A stretch of 64,000 bases of DNA from Flagellimonas aurea (GTDB lineage: Bacteria; Bacteroidota; Bacteroidia; Flavobacteriales; Flavobacteriaceae). Below, piece by piece: positions 32,701-39,409 of this stretch (position 1 is its first letter; every line of letters begins with the position of its first letter). A program made the position numbers and the translations under genes. The notes beneath the pieces were generated by a model that did no database searches, was not told where the DNA came from, and saw only the letters and a list, made by a program, of their open reading frames with translations. The DNA lies in assembly GCF_017313785.1 (NCBI RefSeq), contig NZ_JAFLNL010000002.1, positions 310,001-374,000 on the forward strand. Reading direction: 5' to 3'.

Positions 32701-32910
32701 ATTGGTACCTGGCAAAGGTGTTCCAAAATTATCCACAACCGTACCCGTTATGGTTAATTGGTAAGGGGGCGAAGTAGCATCACCCGAGTCCGGGGCCGCT
32801 GCAAACGCAGATCCACCCACCAACATCATTGTCATTGACAAAAAGAATGTCTGAAAAGCCTTTAGGGCACCAGACAACCTTGTCAAAACTTGAATTCTGT
32901 TTTGATTCAT
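29707..32910 (-). CDS. SusC/RagA family TonB-linked outer-membrane transporter
   Basis: 1067 aa from the ATG at 32908-32910. A signal peptide (to about AFAAAPD) is followed by a carboxypeptidase-regulatory-like domain (ITGTVVDNFGTPLPGTNVIV), the SusC TonB-region motif EVVVTGYGTQTRGELTGSV, the plug (IRGFGSGNSNDPLYIIDGV) and a beta-barrel ending in FGVNLKF. It imports a glycan or related ligand across the outer membrane with its SusD partner. A TTG-initiated extension to 32967 adds 19 residues before the signal peptide and is rejected. Confidence 0.96.
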   Translation of the reverse strand: MNQNRIQVLTRLSGALKAFQTFFLSMTMMLVGGSAFAAAPDSGDATSPPYQLTITGTVVDNFGTPLPGTNVIVKGTTNGTQTDFDGNYSITAASDATLIFSYVGFKTIEIPVNGNSTMDVTMQEDAAALDEVVVTGYGTQTRGELTGSVGTVDVAEATKTPVVNAAEALQGRVSGVTITNNGQPGSAPVVRIRGFGSGNSNDPLYIIDGVQTDDPGILNSINPADIQQMNVLKDGAAAIYGARASNGVIIVTTKSGGYNLDRARVSLDMYTGFSVATNLPEMLTPAQHGQMLWQSILNDGGTPSHPQYGNGPTPVVPETIQGVPVTMNVAPNGTDWVDEIYRSAITQNASITLENGNEKSKFLFSAGYLNRQGIQIHTGFKRGNVRLNSEFKVGDRIRIGEHANISFDNRSGGQSWFNFAQRMSPLVPVYDTDGNFGGNYSNDTGLSNPNNPVAEATRQKDNFAKTFRVFGDIYATVDILDGLQFKTSFGGSIRAYNDRRFRALIPESSEPIATNTLTEADQDTYEWVWTNTLNYNKSFGDHSINALIGIEALDNHGKGKEISRTDYFYERPDYYLLSNGGGAPNVAYAYDNASSLFSVFGTVNYDYDGKYLLTATVRRDESSRFIGDNKSDIFPSFSGGWVVSNENFWPTDSFMSRLKLKGSWGQLGNQSLPVDNPTVNFSILSEQYANYAYNGSAAGITQGAILSAAGNPNLKWETSETTNFGIEMGFFDNKLNFSAEYFTITTKDLINQDGSLYSSTALDAAPPYVNLGSFRNKGVDATLSFSDQTDSGFNYGIDVNFSHYKNEVLDLISAFQTGFGGFRTTGTVTRTQEGQPISSFYGRIVDGIFASEAEVANAPSQGFATNADGVGRFRYRDINGDGTINDDDRTFIGSPHPDFTYGVNLRMAYKGFDMSAFFQGSQGNDIFNNDKVYTDFPTFFNANRSVRVLDSWTPDNLDAELPALSQSITNNEGTANSFFVEDGSYMRLKNLQIGYTFDEEVSSYLGMDSVRLYLQGTNLFTITGYDGVDPELQPRLDGGAIDNLTIGVSDNNYPLAAIYSFGVNLKF

Positions 32911-33373
32911 AGATAGTCTATTTAGTTTAGTTATTTCTAATGATCTCGACCGTGCATATTGTCTCAATCAGGAACAATAATAGTTATTTTTTTATAATTG
33001 GCAATATTTTAACAGTAAATATTGAATATGACAAAATCCATACTTTCAAAATATAAATCTGGCAATCCTAAAAAAACGTTAATAATACTGGGCGTAGAGC
33101 GGGATGTCAATTATAGCAATGACATATTTACTTGTTCAGAAAACAAAAAACAAACAAATTAGTCCATCCGTGTTACAATTATAATAAGTCTCTTCTCCAG
33201 TCTTGAAAATGGCAGCAACCATTTAAAAAGGATCATCCCAAAAACTAAATTATAGTTTTTCTACAGCAATTATAGCCAGCATCTCCTGTTTTTATTGTAT
33301 CAATTTGATACAATAATGCCTCTGTTTTTTTATTTTTATATTTTTTTAGTGTAAATTTTGCGATGTTTACAAT
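32911..33373. promoter_or_regulatory. Divergent regulatory region between susC and the NUDIX-type regulator gene
   Basis: 463 bp without a coding region. It holds three perfect inverted repeats: CAATATTT-N7-AAATATTG at 33002-33024, AAAAACTA-N5-TAGTTTTT at 33240-33260, and a 12-1-12 palindrome at 33292-33316 (separate entry). A TGTAAA-N10-TTTACA repeat lies at 33350-33371, next to the regulator start. No exact TAnnTTTG was found for susC on the minus strand; the nearest forms have one extra base in the spacer. Confidence 0.55.
33292..33316. promoter_or_regulatory. 25-bp perfect palindrome, candidate operator
   Basis: Arms TTATTGTATCAA (33292-33303) and TTGATACAATAA (33305-33316) are exact reverse complements around a single T. 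It lies 57 bp before the regulator ATG and 381 bp before susC. A symmetric site of this size suits a dimeric winged-helix regulator such as the adjacent NUDIX-type protein. Confidence 0.6.
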
Positions 33374-34090
33374 ATGTTGCCTTCAGAAAACAAATACCTA
33401 ACCAACGTTTCTTTTGATACCGTAATCTTTGGTTTCACAGGGGAAGAACTAAAAATTTTGGTGCTCGAATACCAGAACACAGGTTTATTTGCATTACCTG
33501 GAGGCTACATTAGAAGAGATGAAAATTTATTGGATGCCGCTAAAAAGGGCATTATGAGGCGTACGGGCCTCAAAACAATTCACTTGGAGCAGTTCCATAC
33601 GTTTGGAAAGTTGAACAGGTCCAATCCTGAACCATCAAAAAGGATTGCCAAGGGCCTGGGCTATGAAATGCCAGATGACCACTGGGTATTGGATAGGTTC
33701 ATTACCGTAGGGTATTACTCTTTGATCAACTACAATCAGGTTCGCCCAACACCTAATAAGTTCTCCGATTCTATAAATTGGTACAGCATCAACAACCTCC
33801 CTCCTTTAATGATGGACCATGAGGAAATTGTAAAAAAAGCACTGGAAGCCATCAGAACCGACCTCGGTAAAAAGCCCATAGGAACCAATCTGTTGCCCGA
33901 AAAATTCACTATGAAGGAATTACGAAAGGTATACGAGGCTATTTTGGACAAAAAACTTCGACGGACTACTTTTCAACGTAAAATTCTAAGTATGGACATC
34001 CTCATAAGGCATGAAAAACTCTACACCGGAGCGGCAAACAAGGCGCCTTACCTTTATAGCTTTAATAAAGAAAAAATAGAAAAATTATAA
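33374..34090 (+). CDS. NUDIX-fold transcriptional regulator (NrtR/AraR-like) with degenerate Nudix box
   Basis: 238 aa. An N-terminal NUDIX domain (about 8-150: VIFGFTGEELKILVLEY, GLFALPGGYI) is joined to a C-terminal winged-helix region (about 165-238: MKELRKVYEAILDKKLRRTTFQRKIL). In the Nudix box G-x5-E-x7-REUxEExGU the catalytic REUxEE is replaced by K58-G-I-M-R-R63, so hydrolysis is very unlikely. Family members of this build sense a sugar or ADP-ribose-like ligand and control catabolic genes; in Bacteroidota they often sit beside SusC/D loci. Divergent from susC, with a palindrome in between. Confidence 0.87.
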   Translation: MLPSENKYLTNVSFDTVIFGFTGEELKILVLEYQNTGLFALPGGYIRRDENLLDAAKKGIMRRTGLKTIHLEQFHTFGKLNRSNPEPSKRIAKGLGYEMPDDHWVLDRFITVGYYSLINYNQVRPTPNKFSDSINWYSINNLPPLMMDHEEIVKKALEAIRTDLGKKPIGTNLLPEKFTMKELRKVYEAILDKKLRRTTFQRKILSMDILIRHEKLYTGAANKAPYLYSFNKEKIEKL

Positions 34091-34159
34091 ACCATTGAAC
34101 AACGTCCATTAGAATTGAGCAAAAAATTATAACCTTTAGAACCTAAACTAAATACCAAA

Positions 34160-35866
34160 ATGCCAAATTTTAATATTGATGCAGACCCAAAACATACGTA
34201 TGATGCCATTGTAATAGGCTCAGGGATAAGTGGAGGTTGGGCTGCCAAAGAACTCTGTGAAAAAGGGTTAAAAACCTTAGTTCTTGAGCGGGGCCCTGTG
34301 GTAGAACATCCTATCGACTATACTACTGCTAATTTGGATCCATGGGATATGGAACTCCGTGGTGGGCTTACCCCAGAACAAAAGGAAAAACATTATAAAG
34401 CAATAAGGTCTGGGTTTATAGGGCAGGACACCGAACATTTTTTTGCCAACGACAAAGAAAACCCGTACACAGAGGTTAAGCCATTTCTTTGGATACGTGG
34501 ACACCAAATGGGCGGTCGCTCCCTACTTTGGGGAAAACAGACCTATCGTTGGAGCGAGATGGACTTTGAGGCAAATGCAAAAGATGGTCATGGTGTGGAT
34601 TGGCCCATTCGCTATAAAGACCTAGAGCCATGGTACACCTATGTGGAAAAGTTTGCAGGTATCAGTGGAGAGGCTCTTGGATTATCACAACTGCCGGATA
34701 GTCACTTCCTCCCGCCCATGGAATTGAACTGTGTGGAAAAAGACATCAAAAAACGTATCGAAAGAGACTTTCCCGGAAGACATATGATTATTGGTAGGGT
34801 TGCTCACTTGACACAGCCCCTTAACGGAAGAGGGCAATGTCAATATCGAAACCGATGCAGTCGAGGGTGCCCCTACGGTGCCTATTTTAGCAGTAATGCC
34901 GTAACGCTACCAGCTGCCAACGCCACAGGAAACCTTACTTTCAGGCCTTATTCCATTGTACAATCCATAATGTACGATGACAGTACAGGAAAAGCATCCG
35001 GTGTGCGCATCATTGATGCCGAGACCAATGAGGACGTTGAGTTCAAGGCCAAAATCATTTTCTGCAATGCCTCAACGTTGAGTACTACGCAAATTTTACT
35101 GAATTCCACTTCTAACCGTTTTCCGAACGGAATGGGGAACGATAGTGGTGAACTGGGCCACAACCTTATGGACCATACTTATCGTGTTGGGGCCCTGGGA
35201 AGGGTTGAAGGCTATGAAGATAACTATTATAGTGGGCGTAGACCCAATGGCATTTATATTCCGCGCTACTGGAACATTGATGAAAAATCAAAAACCGACA
35301 AGTTCCTTCGAGGTTTTGGTTTTCAAGGCGGAGGATACCGAATGGGCAACAGTGAAGCTGCCAACCGTAAGGAATTCGGCGGCGATTATAAGGACAGTAT
35401 CATGAAACCGGGACCTTGGGAATTCTTTATTACTGGATTTGCCGAATGTTTGCCATATCATGATAATAAGGTTTTCCTCAACAAAGAAGTGACCGATAAA
35501 TGGGGGCAACCTACCCTATCCATTGATGCCGAATACAAGGAAAACGAACTGGCCCAAAACAAACAAATTCAGGAAGATGCTGTGGAAATGTTGGAAAAAG
35601 CTGGTGTAAAGGATATCATTGGTTTTGATAACGAGCACGAACCTGGATATGGAGTTCATGAAATGGGAACGGCACGAATGGGACGTGACCCAAAATCTTC
35701 CGTTTTGAACGGCACCAACCAGATTCATTCGGTGAAAAACGTATTTGTTACCGATGGAGCCTGTATGACCTCCAACTCCTGCGTAAACCCATCATTGACT
35801 TATATGGCACTCACGGTACGAGCCGCTAATCATGCCGTAGAAGAACTTAAAAAACTCAATATTTAA
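34160..35866 (+). CDS. GMC family FAD-dependent oxidoreductase
   Basis: 568 aa. The FAD-binding GxGxxG motif (AIVIGSGISGGWAAKEL) is at 15-31. MGGRSLLWGKQTYRW is the second GMC signature, and the catalytic His and Asn lie in GVHEMGTARMG and SNSCVNPSLT. CQYRNRCSRGCPYG (C-x5-C-x3-C) recalls the iron-sulfur-binding loop of FAD-glucose dehydrogenases. No signal peptide is present; export probably relies on the Tat signal of the small subunit encoded next. Likely oxidises a sugar or glycoside hydroxyl. It starts 69 bp after the regulator gene. Confidence 0.92.
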   Translation: MPNFNIDADPKHTYDAIVIGSGISGGWAAKELCEKGLKTLVLERGPVVEHPIDYTTANLDPWDMELRGGLTPEQKEKHYKAIRSGFIGQDTEHFFANDKENPYTEVKPFLWIRGHQMGGRSLLWGKQTYRWSEMDFEANAKDGHGVDWPIRYKDLEPWYTYVEKFAGISGEALGLSQLPDSHFLPPMELNCVEKDIKKRIERDFPGRHMIIGRVAHLTQPLNGRGQCQYRNRCSRGCPYGAYFSSNAVTLPAANATGNLTFRPYSIVQSIMYDDSTGKASGVRIIDAETNEDVEFKAKIIFCNASTLSTTQILLNSTSNRFPNGMGNDSGELGHNLMDHTYRVGALGRVEGYEDNYYSGRRPNGIYIPRYWNIDEKSKTDKFLRGFGFQGGGYRMGNSEAANRKEFGGDYKDSIMKPGPWEFFITGFAECLPYHDNKVFLNKEVTDKWGQPTLSIDAEYKENELAQNKQIQEDAVEMLEKAGVKDIIGFDNEHEPGYGVHEMGTARMGRDPKSSVLNGTNQIHSVKNVFVTDGACMTSNSCVNPSLTYMALTVRAANHAVEELKKLNI

Positions 35867-35870
35867 CCTC

Positions 35871-36464
35871 ATGGACCGTAGAAAAGCTTTAAAATTTACA
35901 GGAAGTATGGCCGCATTGGCCGTTTCAGGCCCGTCCTTGCTATCATTGTTACAATCATGTAAAAATGAAACCAGAATCAATTGGCAGCCCATATTTTTGA
36001 CCATGGATGAAGCCGCATTCATATCCAAAATCGTGGATATGATATTGCCCCGGACAAAAACCCCGGGAGCTCTCGATGTAAAAACGGACATATTCATTGA
36101 TAAGGTCTACGCCAATCTTTACGACGCCGATGCTCAGGAAGGGGTGAGAAAAGAAATAGAAAAATTCAATCAAGATTGCATTGCGGATTTTGGTGACAGT
36201 TTTGTAAACCTCTCCGAATCGGACCAAATCAAGGTTTTGCAAAAAGCGGAAGAGAATTCAGGACAATTCGGAAGCGGCGTGTGGGGAACCACCGTGGGTA
36301 AACCTGAACCCGTAGGTTTCTATCGTTCCTTAAAATCAACGGCGCTCTGGGGCTATTTCACTTCGCAAGAAATCGGTGAAAATGTTTTGAATTATGATCC
36401 CATACCAGGGGGATATAACGGTTGCATCCCTTTAAGTGAGGTAGGCAACAAATGGAGTCTGTAA
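35871..36464 (+). CDS. Gluconate 2-dehydrogenase subunit 3 family protein (small subunit of the GMC enzyme)
   Basis: 197 aa. The N-terminus has a Tat-type twin-arginine signal (DRRKALKFTGSMAALAVSG) that ends in a lipobox (LLSLLQSC), so it may be a Tat lipoprotein. EAAFISKIVDMILPRTKTPGALDV is the family motif. Small subunits of this family are needed for folding and Tat co-export of their GMC partner. It begins 4 bp after the GMC stop and is followed after 1 bp by the Gfo/Idh/MocA gene. Confidence 0.92.
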   Translation: MDRRKALKFTGSMAALAVSGPSLLSLLQSCKNETRINWQPIFLTMDEAAFISKIVDMILPRTKTPGALDVKTDIFIDKVYANLYDADAQEGVRKEIEKFNQDCIADFGDSFVNLSESDQIKVLQKAEENSGQFGSGVWGTTVGKPEPVGFYRSLKSTALWGYFTSQEIGENVLNYDPIPGGYNGCIPLSEVGNKWSL

Positions 36465-36465
36465 T

Positions 36466-37833
36466 ATGGACTCCAAACCCTTTTATATCAACCGAAGAAA
36501 GTTTTTGGCCAGTTCCACGGCAGCTCTGGCACTCTCAACATTTGGTGCCTACGGCCTTGATTTGATCTATGCTCAAAAAAAATGGAGAGTCGGGCTTATT
36601 GGTTGTGGCTGGTACGGTAAAAGCGACCTCTTCAAACTCATTCAAGTGGCCAATGTAGAAGTGGTATCACTTTGTGATGTGGACAAAAAACATCTCGAGG
36701 AGGCTGCCATTTTGGTGGCACAAAGGCAATCATCCGGAAAAAGACCTCGTTTGTACCACGACTATCGTAAAATGCTGGCTGAAAAGGATTTGGACATAGT
36801 TTTGATTGGCAGTCCAGATCATTGGCATGCCCTACAGGCGATTGAAGCGATGGAATCCGGAGCACACCTCTATCTACAAAAACCTATTAGTTTAGATGTT
36901 TTGGAAGGCGAAGCTATTTTGAGCACTGCCCGGAAACTTGGAAGAAAAGTACAAATAGGTACCCAACGCAGAAGTACACCACATTTGATAGAGGGCAAGA
37001 AAAATATCATCGATGCCGGACTATTGGGAAAAATATCCCATGTAGAAATGTGCTGTTATTATCACATGCGATGGAACGCCAACCCTCCCGTACAAGAAGT
37101 CCCAGATTATTTTGATTATGATTTTTGGTCGGGACCTGCCCCACTCCGCCCCTACATTGGGCTGCCTCACCGAAGTTGGCGTGCCTTTATGGAATATGGT
37201 AATGGCATTGTGGGTGATATGTGTGTTCATATGTTGGATGCGGTACGTTGGATGCTTGACCTTGGTTGGCCCAAAAAAGTAAGCTCTACTGGGGGAATCT
37301 ATGTTCAAAAGGATTCCATCGCCAATATTTCCGACACCCAAACAGCCATTTTCGAATTTGATGAACTAAACTGTGTATGGCAGCATCGTAGCTGGGGCAA
37401 TCCGACGGACCCAGATTATCCATGGGCATTTTTCATTTATGGTGAAAAAGGTACGTTTAAAGGAAGTGTTCATCAGTATGAATTCATTCCCAACGGAGAT
37501 GGAAAAACCATAAAAAAAGAAGTGGTGTACGAACGTGAAAAGTATCCCGAAGATTTAAAAGAGAAGGATATTGAACTACATACCGCACCTGCTACCCGAG
37601 GACACATGTTGGACCTATTGGACTCCATAGAAAATGACAGACTACCTGTGGCAGATGTACAACAGGGCCATATTTCAACGGCTAGTTGCATCATGGCCAA
37701 TCTTGCCATGAAATTGGAACGACCCTTGGCGTACAATCCTCAAGAAAAGGTGATAATCAATGATGCCGAAGCTTCTAGTTTACTGAAGAATACGTATAGA
37801 GGGCCATGGAAGCACCCTTTCGAATCCATTTGA
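36466..37833 (+). CDS. Tat-exported Gfo/Idh/MocA family oxidoreductase
   Basis: 455 aa. A twin-arginine signal (INRRKFLASSTAALALSTFG) precedes the Rossmann domain (WRVGLIGCGWYGKSDLF). QKPISLDVLEGE replaces the usual EKP motif with QKP, with the catalytic-type Lys kept, and the GIVGDMCVHMLDAVRWML helix of the substrate domain is clear. Exported members carry a tightly bound NAD(P) and act as oxidoreductases or as redox-assisted glycosidases. Directly behind the GMC pair, it may act on the same oxidised sugar; that is inference. Confidence 0.9.
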   Translation: MDSKPFYINRRKFLASSTAALALSTFGAYGLDLIYAQKKWRVGLIGCGWYGKSDLFKLIQVANVEVVSLCDVDKKHLEEAAILVAQRQSSGKRPRLYHDYRKMLAEKDLDIVLIGSPDHWHALQAIEAMESGAHLYLQKPISLDVLEGEAILSTARKLGRKVQIGTQRRSTPHLIEGKKNIIDAGLLGKISHVEMCCYYHMRWNANPPVQEVPDYFDYDFWSGPAPLRPYIGLPHRSWRAFMEYGNGIVGDMCVHMLDAVRWMLDLGWPKKVSSTGGIYVQKDSIANISDTQTAIFEFDELNCVWQHRSWGNPTDPDYPWAFFIYGEKGTFKGSVHQYEFIPNGDGKTIKKEVVYEREKYPEDLKEKDIELHTAPATRGHMLDLLDSIENDRLPVADVQQGHISTASCIMANLAMKLERPLAYNPQEKVIINDAEASSLLKNTYRGPWKHPFESI

Positions 37834-37877
37834 AAAACTTTAATAAGTTGTGTCAAACGGTGGCACCTGAATATATT

Positions 37878-39368
37878 ATGAAAAATATCAGCCTCCTACT
37901 CTTCTGTATTTGTTTATGCACCATATGCCCGGCCCAGCAAAACAATAAACGAACCATTGTGACCACAGATGGTGAAATCGACGATGTGGATACCTTTATC
38001 CGCTTTTTGATGTACACCAACGAATTTGATACAGAGGGACTTATATATTCCAGTTCCATGTGGCATTGGAAGGGAGATGGCAAGGGCACCACCATGGTAT
38101 CGGAAATGGAAATGACCCGAAACATGTATGGGGAGCGGAGCGAATTGCGATGGCCCGGTACCACTTGGATGGAAGAATTATTGGCTGAATATGCCAAGGT
38201 TCACCCAAATCTTCTTTTGCACGACAAGAATTATCCTTCAGCAGAAGCACTTTTGGCATTGGTGAAGGTGGGCAACATCGATTTTGAAGGTGAAATGGAC
38301 AAGCGTACCGAAGGTTCTGAATGGATCGCCCAAAAATTGATGGACGATGATCCACGGGAAATATTTCTTCAAGCATGGGGAGGAACTAACACCATTGCCC
38401 GTGCCCTAAAATCTATTGAGGAAGATTATTCAAACCATAAGAATTGGGAAGAAATCAAAGAGACAGTATCCAAAAAAGCCATTATCTACACCATAATGGA
38501 CCAAGATGCCACTTATAAAAACTATATAGGACCCAACTGGCCCAAAATCCGTGTTTTCTACAATGCCAACCAATTTTGGTGCTTTGCCTATCCATGGAAA
38601 AGAGTGGTTCCAAAAAGCCAACAACCTTTTTTGGAAGGTAGTTTTATGGGCCCCAACATCATAAATGACCATGGTCCGCTTTTTAAAAAATACTATTCCT
38701 ACGGGGATGGACAAAAACAAGAAGGAGATCCCAATCATTTTGAAGGTGACATTTCCAAAATTACAAATACCGAACGGGGCAGCTTTTCCAAATATGATTT
38801 TATATCCGAAGGAGACTCGCCGGCATTCCTGCATTTGGTAGATGTGGGATTGGACAACTACGAAGACCCGTCCAGAGGTGGTTGGAGCGGTCGTTTTGTA
38901 CAATCAACAGAAAATCCATACCGATATGAAGACGGGGAAGCTGCTTCCGACCTAAATCCAGAGACAGGAGAAATGGACAAAAGCTATCCACAGACCCGAT
39001 GGATAAAGCCTATGCAATTGGATTTCGCGGCTAGGGCGGATTGGTGCGTTAAACCATTTTCCGAAGCAAATCACCCACCCAAAGTTACTGTAATGGAGGG
39101 GAACACAATAGTCTCAGCAGCAGGGGAAACAGTTACGCTGAACATATCCGGAAAGGATGTAGACGGACATCCTGTTTATTTTAAAGTTTGGCCCTATGCG
39201 GAGGCAGGAGATGGTACGGTACAGATTGAATTGAATATGGATAAAGCCAAAGTAGACGTTCCAAAAACAGCAAAGGCTGGTGAAAAATACCATGTGATAA
39301 TAGAAGGTACGGATACCGGATTTCCTGCTTTGACAAGATACCAGCGGGTAATCATTGAAATTAATTAA
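37878..39368 (+). CDS. Sde182-like exported protein, DUF1593 nucleoside hydrolase-like
   Basis: 496 aa from the ATG at 37878, which begins a signal peptide (LLLFCICLCTICPAQ). RTIVTTDGEIDDVDTFIRFLMY is a nucleoside-hydrolase-type Asp cluster, and IFLQAWGGTNTIARAL supports the DUF1593 / Sde182 N-terminal fold. The C-terminal ~100 residues (VSAAGETVTLNISGKDVDGHPVYFKVWPY) form an Ig-like domain as in the cellulose-binding protein Sde182. True substrate unknown. An upstream frame from 37806 overlaps the previous gene and gives no signal peptide at its N-terminus, so it is rejected. Confidence 0.85.
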   Translation: MKNISLLLFCICLCTICPAQQNNKRTIVTTDGEIDDVDTFIRFLMYTNEFDTEGLIYSSSMWHWKGDGKGTTMVSEMEMTRNMYGERSELRWPGTTWMEELLAEYAKVHPNLLLHDKNYPSAEALLALVKVGNIDFEGEMDKRTEGSEWIAQKLMDDDPREIFLQAWGGTNTIARALKSIEEDYSNHKNWEEIKETVSKKAIIYTIMDQDATYKNYIGPNWPKIRVFYNANQFWCFAYPWKRVVPKSQQPFLEGSFMGPNIINDHGPLFKKYYSYGDGQKQEGDPNHFEGDISKITNTERGSFSKYDFISEGDSPAFLHLVDVGLDNYEDPSRGGWSGRFVQSTENPYRYEDGEAASDLNPETGEMDKSYPQTRWIKPMQLDFAARADWCVKPFSEANHPPKVTVMEGNTIVSAAGETVTLNISGKDVDGHPVYFKVWPYAEAGDGTVQIELNMDKAKVDVPKTAKAGEKYHVIIEGTDTGFPALTRYQRVIIEIN

Positions 39369-39409
39369 CTTTCAATTTTCTGATTGAGCACATAAAACTA
39401 AATAACAAT

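Noticed and set aside
32911..32967. TTG-initiated N-terminal extension of SusC
   Set aside because: It adds 19 residues before an otherwise ordinary signal-peptide region and has no supporting start context.
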